DNA of 64,000 nucleotides, taken from Tabrizicola soli. GTDB lineage: Bacteria; Pseudomonadota; Alphaproteobacteria; Rhodobacterales; Rhodobacteraceae. The position numbers and the translations under genes were made by a program. Shown here piece by piece: positions 42,428 to 50,636 of the stretch (position 1 is the stretch's first letter; every line of letters starts with the position of its first letter). The notes under the pieces are model-generated. The model was not told the DNA's origin. It was given only the letters and a program-made list of their open reading frames with translations, and searched no databases. Location: assembly GCF_015999335.1 (NCBI RefSeq), contig NZ_JAEACP010000008.1, forward strand, positions 124,001-188,000, given 5' to 3'.

Positions 42428-43528
42428 TCACCCGATCCGCCCGCGCCGGCCCCCGGTCTGGCCGCGGTCCAGCAGCAGATGGTCCAGCAACACGCAGGCC
42501 ATCATCGCCTCGCCCACCGGCACCGCGCGGATGCCGACGCAGGGGTCGTGGCGGCCCTTGGTGATCAGGTCCACCTCGGCCCCGGCTTGCGTCACCGTCC
42601 GCCGGGGCGTGAGGATACTGGACGTCGGCTTGACCGCAAAGCGGCAGACCACCGGCTGCCCGGTGGAGATTCCGCCCAGGATGCCGCCGGCATGGTTCGA
42701 CAGGTACTCCGGCCCCCCCGGCCCCATGCGGATCTCGTCCGCGTTCTCCACCCCGGTCAGGCTGGCCGCCGCCATCCCCTCGCCGATCTCCACGCCCTTC
42801 ACGGCATTGATCGACATCATCGCCGCGGCCAGGTCGCTGTCGAGCTTGCCGTAGAGCGGCGCCCCCAGCCCCGCCGGCACGTCCTCGGCCACCACCTCGA
42901 TCACCGCCCCGACCGAGTTGTGCGCGAGCCGCAGCTCGTCCAGGTAGGCCGCCCAGTCCTTTGCCGCCACCGGATCGGGACACCAGAACGGGTTCTCCTC
43001 GATCTCGGCCGCATCGAACCGCGCCCGGTCGATACCCTTCACCCCCATCTGCACCATGTAGCCGGTGATCCGCAGCCCCGGCACCAGCGCCGCCAGCACC
43101 GCCCGCGCCACCCCGCCCGCCGCCACCCGGCTGGCCGTCTCGCGCGCGGAGGACCGGCCGCCGCCGCGATGATCGCGGACGCCGTATTTCTGGTGATAGG
43201 CGATGTCCGCATGTCCCGGCCGGAACGACTGCGCGATCTCGCCATAATCCTTCGACCGCTGGTCGGTGTTCTCGATCATCAGCTGGATCGGCGTGCCCGT
43301 CGTCTTCCCCTCGAACACGCCCGAGAGAATCCGCACCTCGTCCGGCTCTTTCCTTTGGGTGGTGAACTTGGACGTCCCCGGCTTCCTCCGGTCCAGCCAG
43401 GGTTGCAGGTCGGCCTCGGACAGCGCCACGCCGGGCGGGCAGCCATCCACCGTGCAGCCGATCGCGGGCCCGTGGCTTTCGCCCCAGGTGGTGACGCGGA
43501 AGAGATGTCCGAAGGTGTTCAGGCTCAT
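42428..43528 (-). CDS. aroC: chorismate synthase
   Basis: Last step of the shikimate pathway: 5-enolpyruvylshikimate 3-phosphate to chorismate, with reduced FMN. The 366 residues have the N-terminal signature [20 protein letters not shown] (14-33), the second signature [20 protein letters not shown] near 122-141, and the third region near [20 protein letters not shown]. Length is typical. It is transcribed leftward alone; the terC gene is divergent. Confidence 0.97.
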   Translation of the reverse strand: MSLNTFGHLFRVTTWGESHGPAIGCTVDGCPPGVALSEADLQPWLDRRKPGTSKFTTQRKEPDEVRILSGVFEGKTTGTPIQLMIENTDQRSKDYGEIAQSFRPGHADIAYHQKYGVRDHRGGGRSSARETASRVAAGGVARAVLAALVPGLRITGYMVQMGVKGIDRARFDAAEIEENPFWCPDPVAAKDWAAYLDELRLAHNSVGAVIEVVAEDVPAGLGAPLYGKLDSDLAAAMMSINAVKGVEIGEGMAAASLTGVENADEIRMGPGGPEYLSNHAGGILGGISTGQPVVCRFAVKPTSSILTPRRTVTQAGAEVDLITKGRHDPCVGIRAVPVGEAMMACVLLDHLLLDRGQTGGRRGRIG

Positions 43529-43820
43529 GGCGGTCTCCTACGGATCGGGCATACAGGCCGCGCGACCCTTGCCACAAGCCTTGACCGACGGAAAATCCTC
43601 CCCACGGCGTCGAACGGTCACGCCGCCGTGAAAATTCCGGCGCGTCCGGGGTTGAAATGCCGCCCGCCGGCCCCACCTTTTCCCGGCGGGCCGGGCCCCT
43701 CTGACGACGCCAGTCGTGATGTCGGACCGCATCGAGAAATCGTGCTCGATGTCAGCCCGGCGCAAACTGCCCCTGAACAAGGCTGGCCTATCGACGCACC
43801 CATGAGAGGGTAAAACGGGG

Positions 43821-44789
43821 ATGGAATTCCTCCTCCTGCCGGTTCTGGGCACATCGCTGTGGATGTGGCTGGTCTTCATCGGCATCGTGATCGCACTTCT
43901 GGTCCTTGACCTGGGCGTCTTCCACAAGACCGACCACGAGATCGGCGTCGGCGAAAGCCTGCGCCTCTCGGCCTTCTACATCACGCTGGGCGTGGCCTTC
44001 GCGGGCTTCGTCTGGTGGCAGATGGAAGCCGAGGCGGCAAAGCTCTACCTCACCGCCTTCGTGGTGGAAAAGACGCTGGCGATGGACAACGTCTTCGTCA
44101 TCGCGCTGATCTTCGGCTATTTCGCCATTCCCCGGCAATATCAGCACCGCGTGCTGTTCTGGGGCATCCTGGGCGTGATCGTCCTGCGCGGGATCATGAT
44201 CGGCCTCGGCGCGACGCTGGTCGCGCAATACGGCTGGATCCTCTACATCTTCGCGGCTTTCCTGATCTTCACCGGCATCAAGATGCTGGTGACCGACGAC
44301 CAGCACCTCGACATCAGCCGGAACCCCGTCCTGCGCTGGATGAAGCGGCGGATGAAGGTGACCGAGGGTCTGCACGGCAACGCCTTCTTCCTGCGCCGGC
44401 CCGATCCCGCGACCGGCAGGCTGGCGACCTTCGCCACGCCCCTGTTCCTCGCCCTCGTGCTGATCGAGATCGCCGACCTGGTCTTCGCCGTCGATTCGGT
44501 GCCCGCCGTCTTTGCGATCACCACCGACCCGTTCATCGTCTACACCTCGAGTATCTTCGCGATCCTCGGCCTCCGGGCGCTGTATTTCGCCCTGGCGGCG
44601 ATCATCCACCGCTTCCACTACCTGAAATACGCGCTGGCGATCCTGCTGATCTTCATCGGCTCCAAGATCTTCCTCGCCGACCTGATGGGCTGGGAGAAAT
44701 TCCCCGCCAACTGGTCGCTGGCCATCACCTTCGCCCTCCTGACGGCCGGCGTGCTGTTCTCGCTGTGGAAGACGAGGCCTGGCCGCTGA
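43821..44789 (+). CDS. TerC-family integral membrane protein
   Basis: The 322 residues have about eight to nine hydrophobic helices with the TerC/Alx pattern: LDLGVFHKTDHEIGVGESL near 29-47, VEKTLAMDNVFVIALIFGYF near 82-101 with the conserved acidic-Asn pair in the membrane, and EIADLVFAVDSVPAVFAIT near 216-234. Relatives export manganese or support membrane-protein metalation. The 292-base upstream region shows no recognisable yybP-ykoY riboswitch. It is monocistronic and divergent from aroC. Confidence 0.93.
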   Translation: MEFLLLPVLGTSLWMWLVFIGIVIALLVLDLGVFHKTDHEIGVGESLRLSAFYITLGVAFAGFVWWQMEAEAAKLYLTAFVVEKTLAMDNVFVIALIFGYFAIPRQYQHRVLFWGILGVIVLRGIMIGLGATLVAQYGWILYIFAAFLIFTGIKMLVTDDQHLDISRNPVLRWMKRRMKVTEGLHGNAFFLRRPDPATGRLATFATPLFLALVLIEIADLVFAVDSVPAVFAITTDPFIVYTSSIFAILGLRALYFALAAIIHRFHYLKYALAILLIFIGSKIFLADLMGWEKFPANWSLAITFALLTAGVLFSLWKTRPGR

Positions 44790-44847
44790 CGCCTGCGGTC
44801 GCCGGTCACGCTGGCGACCCTCCACCCCGGCGTGCTAGCCTCGGCCC

Positions 44848-46104
44848 ATGCCCAGCCTCTGCCGCGATTGCCTGACCCGGACCGATGGCGCGCCCGCGCG
44901 CTGTCCGTCCTGCCGCTCGCCCCGGATGGTCGCGCATGACGAGCTTTTCGCCCTTTCCAGCGCCCATATGGACTGCGACGCCTTCTATGCCAGCGTCGAG
45001 AAACGCGACAACCCGGCCCTGCGCGACCAGGCCGTCATCGTCGGCGGCGGTCAGCGCGGCGTGGTCTCGACCTGCTGCTACATCGCCCGGATCAAGGGCG
45101 TCCGCTCGGCCATGCCGATGTTCCAGGCCCTGAAGCTCTGCCCCGAGGCGGTTGTCGTCAAACCCCGATTCTCCGCCTATATCGAGGCCTCCCGCGCCAT
45201 CCGCGCGATGATGGAGGAGCTGACCCCCGCGATCGAGCCGCTCTCCCTCGACGAGGCCTTCATGGACCTCACCGGCACCGAACGCCTGCACGGCGCTCCG
45301 CCCGCCGTTCTCTTGGCAAGGCTGACCCGGCGGATGGAGGCGGAACTGGGCCTCACCGGCTCCATCGGCCTTTCCCACAACAAGTTTCTCGCCAAGATCG
45401 CCTCCGACCTCGACAAGCCGCGCGGCTTTTCCGTGATCGGCAGGGCCGAGACCGAGGCCTTCCTGAAGCCGAAACCCGTCCGCATCATCTGGGGCGTGGG
45501 CCAGGCGACCCAGACCGCGCTGGAAACCGCGGGGATCCGCACCATCGCCGACCTCCTGCGCTGGGACCGGGCCGACCTTGGCGCGCGATTCGGCAGCATG
45601 GGCGACCGGCTCTGGCACCTCGCGCGCGGGATGGACATGCGCCGGGTCAACCGGGACGACCGGCCGAAGTCGATCTCGAAGGAGACCACCTTCTTCGAGG
45701 ACACCTCCGACCCCGACCTCCTCGACGGCCATCTCTGGCGGCTGGCCGAACAGGTGGCCGACCGGGCCAAGGCCAAGGCGCTGGCGGGCCGCACGGTGAC
45801 GCTCAAGCTGAAGAAGGGCGATTTCCAGCTGGTGACCCGCCGCCACGCGCTGAGCGATCCCACCCAGCTTGCCGACCGCATCTACCGCGCCGCGCGCGAG
45901 CTTTACGACCACGCGGGCACGAAAGGCCCCTTCCGGCTGATCGGCGTCGGCATCTCCGACCTCGCGCCCGAGGACCGGGCCGACCTGTCGCAGGACCTCC
46001 TCGACCCCGATGCCCGCCGCCGCGCCGCCGCCGAACGCGCCACCGACGCGATTCGCGCCAGATTCGGCGCCGAGGCGATCATCAAGGGCCGCAGCCTGCG
46101 CTGA
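44848..46104 (+). CDS. dinB: DNA polymerase IV with N-terminal zinc ribbon
   Basis: Y-family translesion polymerase. The 418 residues begin with a short Cys-rich extension (CRDC at 5-8, CPSC at 19-22), then the palm active site HMDCDAFYASVE (40-51) and SLDEAFMDLT (about 133-142) with the catalytic acidic residues, and a little-finger domain. The final RGRSL-like tail seen in many DinB proteins appears as KGRSLR. Zinc-ribbon extensions are known in alphaproteobacterial DinB proteins. No LexA box is obvious in the 58-base upstream gap. Confidence 0.95.
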   Translation: MPSLCRDCLTRTDGAPARCPSCRSPRMVAHDELFALSSAHMDCDAFYASVEKRDNPALRDQAVIVGGGQRGVVSTCCYIARIKGVRSAMPMFQALKLCPEAVVVKPRFSAYIEASRAIRAMMEELTPAIEPLSLDEAFMDLTGTERLHGAPPAVLLARLTRRMEAELGLTGSIGLSHNKFLAKIASDLDKPRGFSVIGRAETEAFLKPKPVRIIWGVGQATQTALETAGIRTIADLLRWDRADLGARFGSMGDRLWHLARGMDMRRVNRDDRPKSISKETTFFEDTSDPDLLDGHLWRLAEQVADRAKAKALAGRTVTLKLKKGDFQLVTRRHALSDPTQLADRIYRAARELYDHAGTKGPFRLIGVGISDLAPEDRADLSQDLLDPDARRRAAAERATDAIRARFGAEAIIKGRSLR

Positions 46105-46115
46105 AGGGATCGGGG

Positions 46116-46137
46116 AGGGTGCGCTGTAGCGCACCCT
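46116..46137. terminator. perfect hairpin between convergent dinB and N-formylglutamate amidohydrolase genes
   Basis: AGGGTGCGCT and AGCGCACCCT form a perfect 10-base stem around GT. It starts 12 bases after the dinB stop and overlaps the stop of the leftward gene by two bases. No T-run follows, so it is a bidirectional terminator candidate or an extragenic palindrome. Confidence 0.6.
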
Positions 46138-47008
46138 ACTCTGCCGCCAGGGCCATCCCTTCGGGCCGCACCAGTTCCACCACCACCTGCGCGATCTGCG
46201 CGCGGAAGGCCTGGAACCCCGCCAGGGGCTCGATTCGCGCCTCGTCCATGTAGAGCGCCCGGTCGATCTCGACCTGCACCACATGCACCCCGCGCGAGGG
46301 CCGCCCATAGGCCTGCGCCACATAGGCCCCGGCGAAGGGAGCGTTCCGCCCCACCCGCAGCCCGACCCCGGCGAAGGCCGATTCGATCCGGTCCACCACC
46401 TCGCGCCCGGCCGCCACGCCATAGCGGTCGCCCAGCACCACCTCGGGCCGGTCATGCCCGGGCCGGGTATGCGCCTCGATCGCCTCATGCGGCATGGAAT
46501 GGCAGTCGATCAGCACGGCCTGGCCGAAGGCAGAGCGGGTCTCCTCGACCAGGGCGGCCAGGGCCCGGTGATAGGGATGCCAGAACCGCCGCAACCGCGC
46601 CTCGGCCTCGGCCAGGGGCAGCTTGCCGCGATAGATCGCCCGCCCGCCCGCGACCACCCGGGGAATCACCCCGAGACCCGAGGAAACCCGCGGATTATGC
46701 GGCGGACGGCTGATTCCCTCGATCACGGCGGGGTCGAGCTCGTCCGCGGCGCGGTTCAGGTCCAGATAGGCCCGCGGCACCCGTGCCGCCAGCAGCGGAG
46801 AGCCGAGGCCCGGCGCGCAGTCGAACAACTGGTCGACGAAGGCGTCCTCCGACGAGCGGATCGCCGACGGGTCGAGAAGCGCCTGCGACAGGAAGCTCGA
46901 CGGATAGTCCCGCCCCGAATGCGGCGAGGCAAAGATCACCGGCCCCACCGCCCGGAGGGGGCGGTGCAGCACGAAGGCTTCGGTCGTTTCGTCAAGGATC
47001 TCGGGCAA
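46136..47008 (-). CDS. N-formylglutamate amidohydrolase family protein
   Basis: Hydrolyses N-formylglutamate or similar N-formyl amino acids, as in the histidine degradation branch. The 290 residues carry the family metal-site segments FASPHSGRDYPSSFL near 26-40, RAYLDLNRAADELDP near 80-94, and LIDCHSMPHEAIEAHTRPGHD near 166-186 (split). The terminal ...EIDRALYMDEARI segment is also typical. No other hut genes are close, so the physiological role is uncertain. It is monocistronic, leftward. Confidence 0.9.
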   Translation of the reverse strand: MPEILDETTEAFVLHRPLRAVGPVIFASPHSGRDYPSSFLSQALLDPSAIRSSEDAFVDQLFDCAPGLGSPLLAARVPRAYLDLNRAADELDPAVIEGISRPPHNPRVSSGLGVIPRVVAGGRAIYRGKLPLAEAEARLRRFWHPYHRALAALVEETRSAFGQAVLIDCHSMPHEAIEAHTRPGHDRPEVVLGDRYGVAAGREVVDRIESAFAGVGLRVGRNAPFAGAYVAQAYGRPSRGVHVVQVEIDRALYMDEARIEPLAGFQAFRAQIAQVVVELVRPEGMALAAE

Positions 47009-47064
47009 TCGCGCTCCTTCCCCTCTCCCGGATATAGCCGCAGAATCCGGGATTCCAAAACCCC

Positions 47065-47093
47065 TTGCAGGCCCCCGCGCGGTTCAGTATAGA
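47065..47093 (+). promoter_or_regulatory. sigma70-type promoter of tRNA-Val
   Basis: TTGCAG (47065-47070), 17 bases, TATAGA (47088-47093). Spacing is ideal, and each box is two mismatches or fewer from consensus. Transcription would start near 47100, about 70 bases before the mature tRNA. The promoter lies upstream of both tRNA-Val and rpmJ. Confidence 0.65.
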
Positions 47094-47169
47094 CCCAGCC
47101 GACCGACGCGGTTCCTTCCGCGTCCTTTTCGTTTCACCGGAAAGGGCAGGATGGGTCGCCAGGCCAAGT

Positions 47170-47244
47170 GGGCGGTTAGCTCAGCGGTAGAGCACTACGT
47201 TGACATCGTAGTGGCCACTGGTTCGATCCCAGTACCGCCCACCA
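47170..47244 (+). tRNA. tRNA-Val (anticodon GAC)
   Basis: A complete 75-base cloverleaf with encoded CCA. The acceptor is GGGCGGT/ACCGCCC, the D arm GCTC...GAGC, the anticodon stem CTACG/CGTAG around TTGACAT, with anticodon GAC reading GTC and GTT. The T arm is ACTGG/CCAGT with loop TTCGATC. It lies 69 bases before rpmJ. Confidence 0.97.
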
Positions 47245-47250
47245 TTCACC

Positions 47251-47275
47251 TCCCCGCAGGGGGAACGTTGTTTTC
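47251..47275 (+). terminator. weak terminator-like hairpin after tRNA-Val
   Basis: CCCC-gca-GGGG followed after six bases by a TTGTTTT stretch. It is short-stemmed and may be only a partial terminator, because rpmJ lies immediately downstream without a clear promoter of its own. Confidence 0.35.
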
Positions 47276-47313
47276 AATCGGCGCAGACGCGCCGCGCAGA
47301 AGGAGGGACGACC

Positions 47314-47439
47314 ATGAAAGTCGCCAACTCGCTCCGCTCGCTGAAGACGCGTCATCGCGATTGCCAGGTCGTGCGCCGCAAGGGCCGCGTCTATGTGATC
47401 AACAAGACGCAGAAGCGCTACAAGGCCCGCCAGGGCTGA
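47314..47439 (+). CDS. rpmJ: 50S ribosomal protein L36
   Basis: Smallest large-subunit protein. The 41 residues read [20 protein letters not shown] and then [20 protein letters not shown] plus a final G. This is the alphaproteobacterial L36 type with a single Cys (17), lacking the four zinc ligands of the 38-residue form. A strong AGGAGGG site precedes the ATG. It is located away from the ribosomal spc operon, as is usual in this class, and followed by a good terminator. Confidence 0.97.
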   Translation: MKVANSLRSLKTRHRDCQVVRRKGRVYVINKTQKRYKARQG

Positions 47440-47463
47440 TCGCTTCCGGCAGACGGAATTCAG

Positions 47464-47501
47464 GGCCGCCTGGGGGAAACCCCGGCGGCCTTTTCCTTTT
47501 T
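47464..47501 (+). terminator. Rho-independent terminator of rpmJ
   Basis: GGCCGCC pairs with GGCGGCC, with an inner GGGG-GAAA-CCCC, followed by TTTTCCTTTTT. A long GC-rich stem with a tetraloop and T-run makes this the clearest intrinsic terminator in the window. Confidence 0.9.
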
Positions 47502-47508
47502 CACCCCC

Positions 47509-47572
47509 GCTCGTCGATGATTTCGTCACTCCTCGCAGAGCAGCGACGAGAAGACGAAGTCGCACGAGGAGC
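47509..47572. repeat. two-unit structured repeat, same family as 748-870
   Basis: Unit 47509-47536 begins GCTCGTCGA and ends CCTCGC; unit 47543-47572 begins GCGACGAG and ends GAGGAGC, in opposite orientation. The ends are the same as in the 748-870 element, while the core stems differ: TGA/TCA here against GCAC/GTGC there. It lies between the rpmJ terminator and the start of a broken GNAT gene. Confidence 0.7.
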
Positions 47573-47589
47573 AGCTTTCGAAGATTGCC

Positions 47590-48011
47590 ATGACCGTCCG
47601 CCCCTTCCGCCCCGAAGACATCCCCGCCGCCCGCGCGCTCTGGCAGGCGATGCCCGGCGTCGGCCTCTCCACCGCCGACGAGCCGACCGCGCTCACGACC
47701 TTCCTGGCCCGCAACCCCGGCACCTGCTTCGTCACTGTTGCGCAAGGCCGCCTCACCGGCACCATCCTTGTCGGCCATGACGGGCGGCGGGGCTGATCCA
47801 TCACCTCGCCGTCGCCACCGACCGCCGCCGGTCCGGCCTCGGCCGCAGGCTGGTAGAGGCCGGCCTCGCCGCCCTGCACGACCAGGGCATCGACAAGTGC
47901 CACCTGATGGTCTTCACCGGCAACACCGGGGGCGCGGCCTTCTGGACCGGCATCGGCGCCACCCGCCGCGACGAGCTTGCCCTTTACTCGATGCCCACCG
48001 CGCCCCGCTGA
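47590..48011 (+). pseudogene. GNAT-family N-acetyltransferase, frameshifted
   Basis: The first frame reads MTVRPFRPEDIPAARALWQA and continues to LTGTILVGHDGRRG before a TGA at 47794-47796. The expected continuation of the fold (LIHHLAVATDRRRSGLGRRL with the acetyl-CoA loop, then VFTGNTGGAAFWTGIGATRRD) is in the next frame and ends at 48009-48011. One extra G in the GCGGGG run near 47788-47792 would restore a normal acetyltransferase of about 140 residues. It is either a recent inactivating deletion or a homopolymer sequencing error. Confidence 0.8.
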
Positions 48012-48023
48012 CCTGCCGGGCGC

Positions 48024-48067
48024 CAAATCTTTTCGAAAAGATTTGCAAAATCCTTCGAAGGATTTTG
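48024..48067. repeat. two abutting perfect 22-base palindromes
   Basis: 48024-48045 is CAAATCTTTTC followed by its reverse complement GAAAAGATTTG; 48046-48067 is CAAAATCCTTC followed by GAAGGATTTTG. There is no gap between them. Both are AT-rich in a GC-rich genome and share the core TTCGAA and outer CAAA/TTTG. They lie after the broken GNAT gene and 33 bases before a GTG start. Possible terminator, extragenic palindrome or operator. Confidence 0.75.
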
Positions 48068-48100
48068 TCCTGCCCCTGCGCCCGCCCGAAGGAATCGCCC

Positions 48101-48721
48101 GTGCACCCGAACCCCGCCTTCCGCACCGCCAGCCGCGAAGAGAACCTCGCCTTCGCCCGCACCCGAGGATTCGGCGTCCTCTCCGTCAACGGCCCCGACG
48201 GCCCGCTTGCCGCCCATGTCCCCTTCCTCCTGAACGCGGACGCCAGCTTCGCCGAACTGCACCTCGCCCGCTCCAACCCCATCGCCCGCGCCACGCTGCC
48301 CGCCCCCGCGTTGATCGCCATCTCGGGACCGGACGCCTATATCTCCCCCGACTGGTATGGCCCGCACGAGCAGGTCCCCGACCAGGTCCCGACCTGGAAC
48401 TACGTCGCCGTCCACCTGCGGGGCACGCTGGAGCCCCTTCCCGACGAGGCTCTCCACCCGCATGTCGACGCTCTTTCGGCCGAGCACGAGAACCGGATCG
48501 CGGGCAAGCGCCCCTGGACCAGCGCCAAGATGACCGACGGCGCGCTGTCCCGGATGCTGCGGATGATCCTGCCATTCCGCTTCCGCGTGACCTCGGTCGA
48601 GGGCACCTGGAAGCTGAACCAGAACAAGCCCAACAAGGCTCGCTCCGGGGTCACCGAGGCCCTGTCGCAGGGCGACGCCTCGGCGCAAGCCATCGCCGCC
48701 CTCATCCGGGACCTGCCCTGA
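48101..48721 (+). CDS. FMN-binding PaiB-like regulator/flavoprotein
   Basis: The 206 residues match the PaiB family (FMN-binding split-barrel): N-terminal HPNPAFRTASREENLAFA, GPLAAHVPFLL near 37-47, PDAYISPDWYGPHEQVPTWNY-like stretch near 77-98 (here with an extra DQVP), and C-terminal GTWKLNQNKPNKARSGV near 167-183. The start is GTG with an AAGGA site; no earlier ATG is available. The Bacillus relative represses sporulation and protease genes, and the role in proteobacteria is unclear. Confidence 0.88.
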   Translation: MHPNPAFRTASREENLAFARTRGFGVLSVNGPDGPLAAHVPFLLNADASFAELHLARSNPIARATLPAPALIAISGPDAYISPDWYGPHEQVPDQVPTWNYVAVHLRGTLEPLPDEALHPHVDALSAEHENRIAGKRPWTSAKMTDGALSRMLRMILPFRFRVTSVEGTWKLNQNKPNKARSGVTEALSQGDASAQAIAALIRDLP

Positions 48722-48959
48722 TCTGCCGACGATCAAGGTCATCCCCCGCGCCGACAGCCCAGCGCGATCATCGGCCTCCTGATGAACGCCGTGGCGCTGG
48801 TCTCCCTTTCCGGCGCAATCGTTAAGATTTCGTGGCCGCCCCCGCTCAACCCACTGAGATCCTCGACCCGCGCCCCCGGTGCCGCGCGGGCGCCCCCGGA
48901 CACCCGTTTACACCCTGCCCCCTCCGCCCCTACACTCCCCCATCATCCCGGAGGTCGCC

Positions 48960-49265
48960 ATGCCCCTGCCCCTCGCCCCCCTGATCCCCCTCGCCGTTCG
49001 CCTGGGCCTGGTCGCGACGACGACCTTCGCCCTGACCCGGCTGGTCCGCTCCGCCACCCACCCCGGCCGCACCGACCAGCGGGCCGAGGATGCCCTGGAC
49101 GACCTCGGCGAGGGCCTGTCCCTGCATCGCCCCGCCGACCGGGCCGAGGACAGGCAGACCAACGCCACCGCGCGGGTCCGCCGGGTGGTCCGCTTCCGGG
49201 GCAAGACATGGGAACTGGACGCCGGCCTGATGGCGCGGGTCCGGCTGAACGAGAGAAAGGAATGA
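48960..49265 (+). CDS. small protein of unknown function upstream of a GST gene
   Basis: The 101-residue product has one N-terminal hydrophobic helix (about 3-28), then an acidic/basic helical stretch ([21 protein letters not shown]), and a basic C-terminus with [25 protein letters not shown] site 7 bases before the ATG, and the ATGA overlap with the GST gene, support a real gene. No family recognised; membrane-anchored and cytoplasmic-facing by the positive-inside rule. Confidence 0.75.
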   Translation: MPLPLAPLIPLAVRLGLVATTTFALTRLVRSATHPGRTDQRAEDALDDLGEGLSLHRPADRAEDRQTNATARVRRVVRFRGKTWELDAGLMARVRLNERKE

Positions 49266-49861
49266 AGCTCTACCACGCCCCCGCCTCGCCCTTCGTCCGC
49301 AAGGTCATGGTCCTCTTGCACGAGGCCGGGGCCGCCGACCGGGTGACGCTGGTCCCCGCCGCGGGCACGCCGCTCGACTCCGGCACCATGCCGGTGGACC
49401 GCAACCCCCTGGGCAAGATCCCCGCGCTGGAGCGGCCGGACGGCCCCACGCTCTACGACAGCCGGGTCATCACCCGCTATCTGGACGATCTGCTGGCAAC
49501 CGGCCTCTATCCGCCCGCGCCGCATCTCTGGGACACGCTGACGCTGGAGGCCACGGGCGACGGCATCGCCGAGGCCGCGGTCCTGATGCGCTACGAAATG
49601 CATGTCCGGCCCGAAGCCAGCCGCTCGCCCGAATGGGCCGAGGGCCAGTGGCGCAAGGTCGACCGCGCCCTTTCGGCCGTCGAGGACCGCTGGGCCAGTC
49701 ACCTGGCCGGGCCGCTGGACATGGGCCAGATCGCGCTTGGCTGCGCATTGGGCTACCTGGACCTGCGCCACGCCGGGCGGAACTGGCGGGCTGCGCATCC
49801 CGCGCTGGCCGCCTGGTGGACCGGCTTTGCCGCCCGCCCCGCCATGGCCGCCACCGCCTGA
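49262..49861 (+). CDS. glutathione S-transferase family protein
   Basis: The 199 residues have the thioredoxin-like N-domain (1-78: [20 protein letters not shown], then [27 protein letters not shown]) with Ser/Pro near the glutathione site, and an all-helical C-domain (about 88-199). It resembles the YfcF/YibF-like branch common in proteobacteria; the substrate is unknown. It is translationally coupled to the preceding small gene and located 190 bases before petA. Confidence 0.92.
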   Translation: MKLYHAPASPFVRKVMVLLHEAGAADRVTLVPAAGTPLDSGTMPVDRNPLGKIPALERPDGPTLYDSRVITRYLDDLLATGLYPPAPHLWDTLTLEATGDGIAEAAVLMRYEMHVRPEASRSPEWAEGQWRKVDRALSAVEDRWASHLAGPLDMGQIALGCALGYLDLRHAGRNWRAAHPALAAWWTGFAARPAMAATA

Positions 49862-50052
49862 TCCGCCCGACCGGGCCGCGTCCCCGGCGCAACAGAGGGG
49901 TTGCCTGCGACAGAATACAGCGGCTGCGCGGCTTTGTCCGCTGGACGAGTGCGCCAGCCTTGGCTAGATACGCCAACGTCGGGGCATCGGTTCGCCAATG
50001 CCCCCCAGGTCATATGGGTCGGCTTCAGCGGCCTGAAAGGGGAGAAGATCTC

Positions 50053-50625
50053 GTGTCCCACGCAGACGATCACGCAGGCACCGGCCAAGGCACTCGGCGG
50101 GATTTCCTGTACTACGCGACGGCGGGCGCCGGCGCGGTCGCCACGGGTGCCGCCGTCTGGCCGCTCGTCAACCAGATGAACCCCTCGGCCGACACCCGCG
50201 CCCTGGCGTCGATCATGGTCGACATCTCGGCGGTCGAGGTCGGCACGCAGCTGACGGTGAAATGGCTGGGCAAGCCGGTCTTCATCCGCCGCCGCAGCGC
50301 CGAGGAGATCGAGGCCGCCCGCGCGACCGCGGTTGCCGACCTGCCGGACGGGGCCTCCGAGAACGCCAACAAGCCCGGGACCGACGCTTCGGACGCGAAC
50401 CGCACCCTGGACGAGGCCGGCGAATGGCTGGTGATGATGGGCGTCTGCACCCACCTCGGCTGCGTGCCGCTGGGCGACGGCGCGGGTGAGTTCGGGGGCT
50501 GGTTCTGCCCCTGCCACGGCTCGCACTACGATACCGCCGGCCGCATCCGCAAAGGGCCCGCGCCCCGGAACCTGGCGGTGCCGGTCGCTGCCTTCACTGA
50601 CGAAACCACGATCAAGCTCGGGTAA
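50053..50625 (+). CDS. petA: ubiquinol-cytochrome c reductase iron-sulfur (Rieske) subunit
   Basis: High-potential [2Fe-2S] subunit of the cytochrome bc1 complex. The 190 residues have a twin-arginine export/anchor helix ([17 protein letters not shown], about 14-30), cluster ligands Cys132 and His134 (CTHLGC) and Cys152 and His155 (CPCHGS), and the stabilising disulfide pair Cys137-Cys154. The start is GTG with a GGGGAG site, chosen because it aligns with Rhodobacter/Paracoccus Rieske N-termini; longer upstream readings are not needed. First gene of petABC. Confidence 0.97.
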   Translation: MSHADDHAGTGQGTRRDFLYYATAGAGAVATGAAVWPLVNQMNPSADTRALASIMVDISAVEVGTQLTVKWLGKPVFIRRRSAEEIEAARATAVADLPDGASENANKPGTDASDANRTLDEAGEWLVMMGVCTHLGCVPLGDGAGEFGGWFCPCHGSHYDTAGRIRKGPAPRNLAVPVAAFTDETTIKLG

Positions 50626-50636
50626 GGACCAGAAAC

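Noticed and set aside
43529-43820. yybP-ykoY manganese riboswitch in front of terC
   Set aside because: The conserved GGGGAGTAGC-type core was not found; only a GC-rich 9-base stem (43662-43691) without a T-run is visible.
47738-48100. Long open frame joined upstream of the PaiB-like gene
   Set aside because: It runs out of frame through the GNAT remnant and both palindromes; the GTG at 48101 has a ribosome site and aligns with the family N-terminus.
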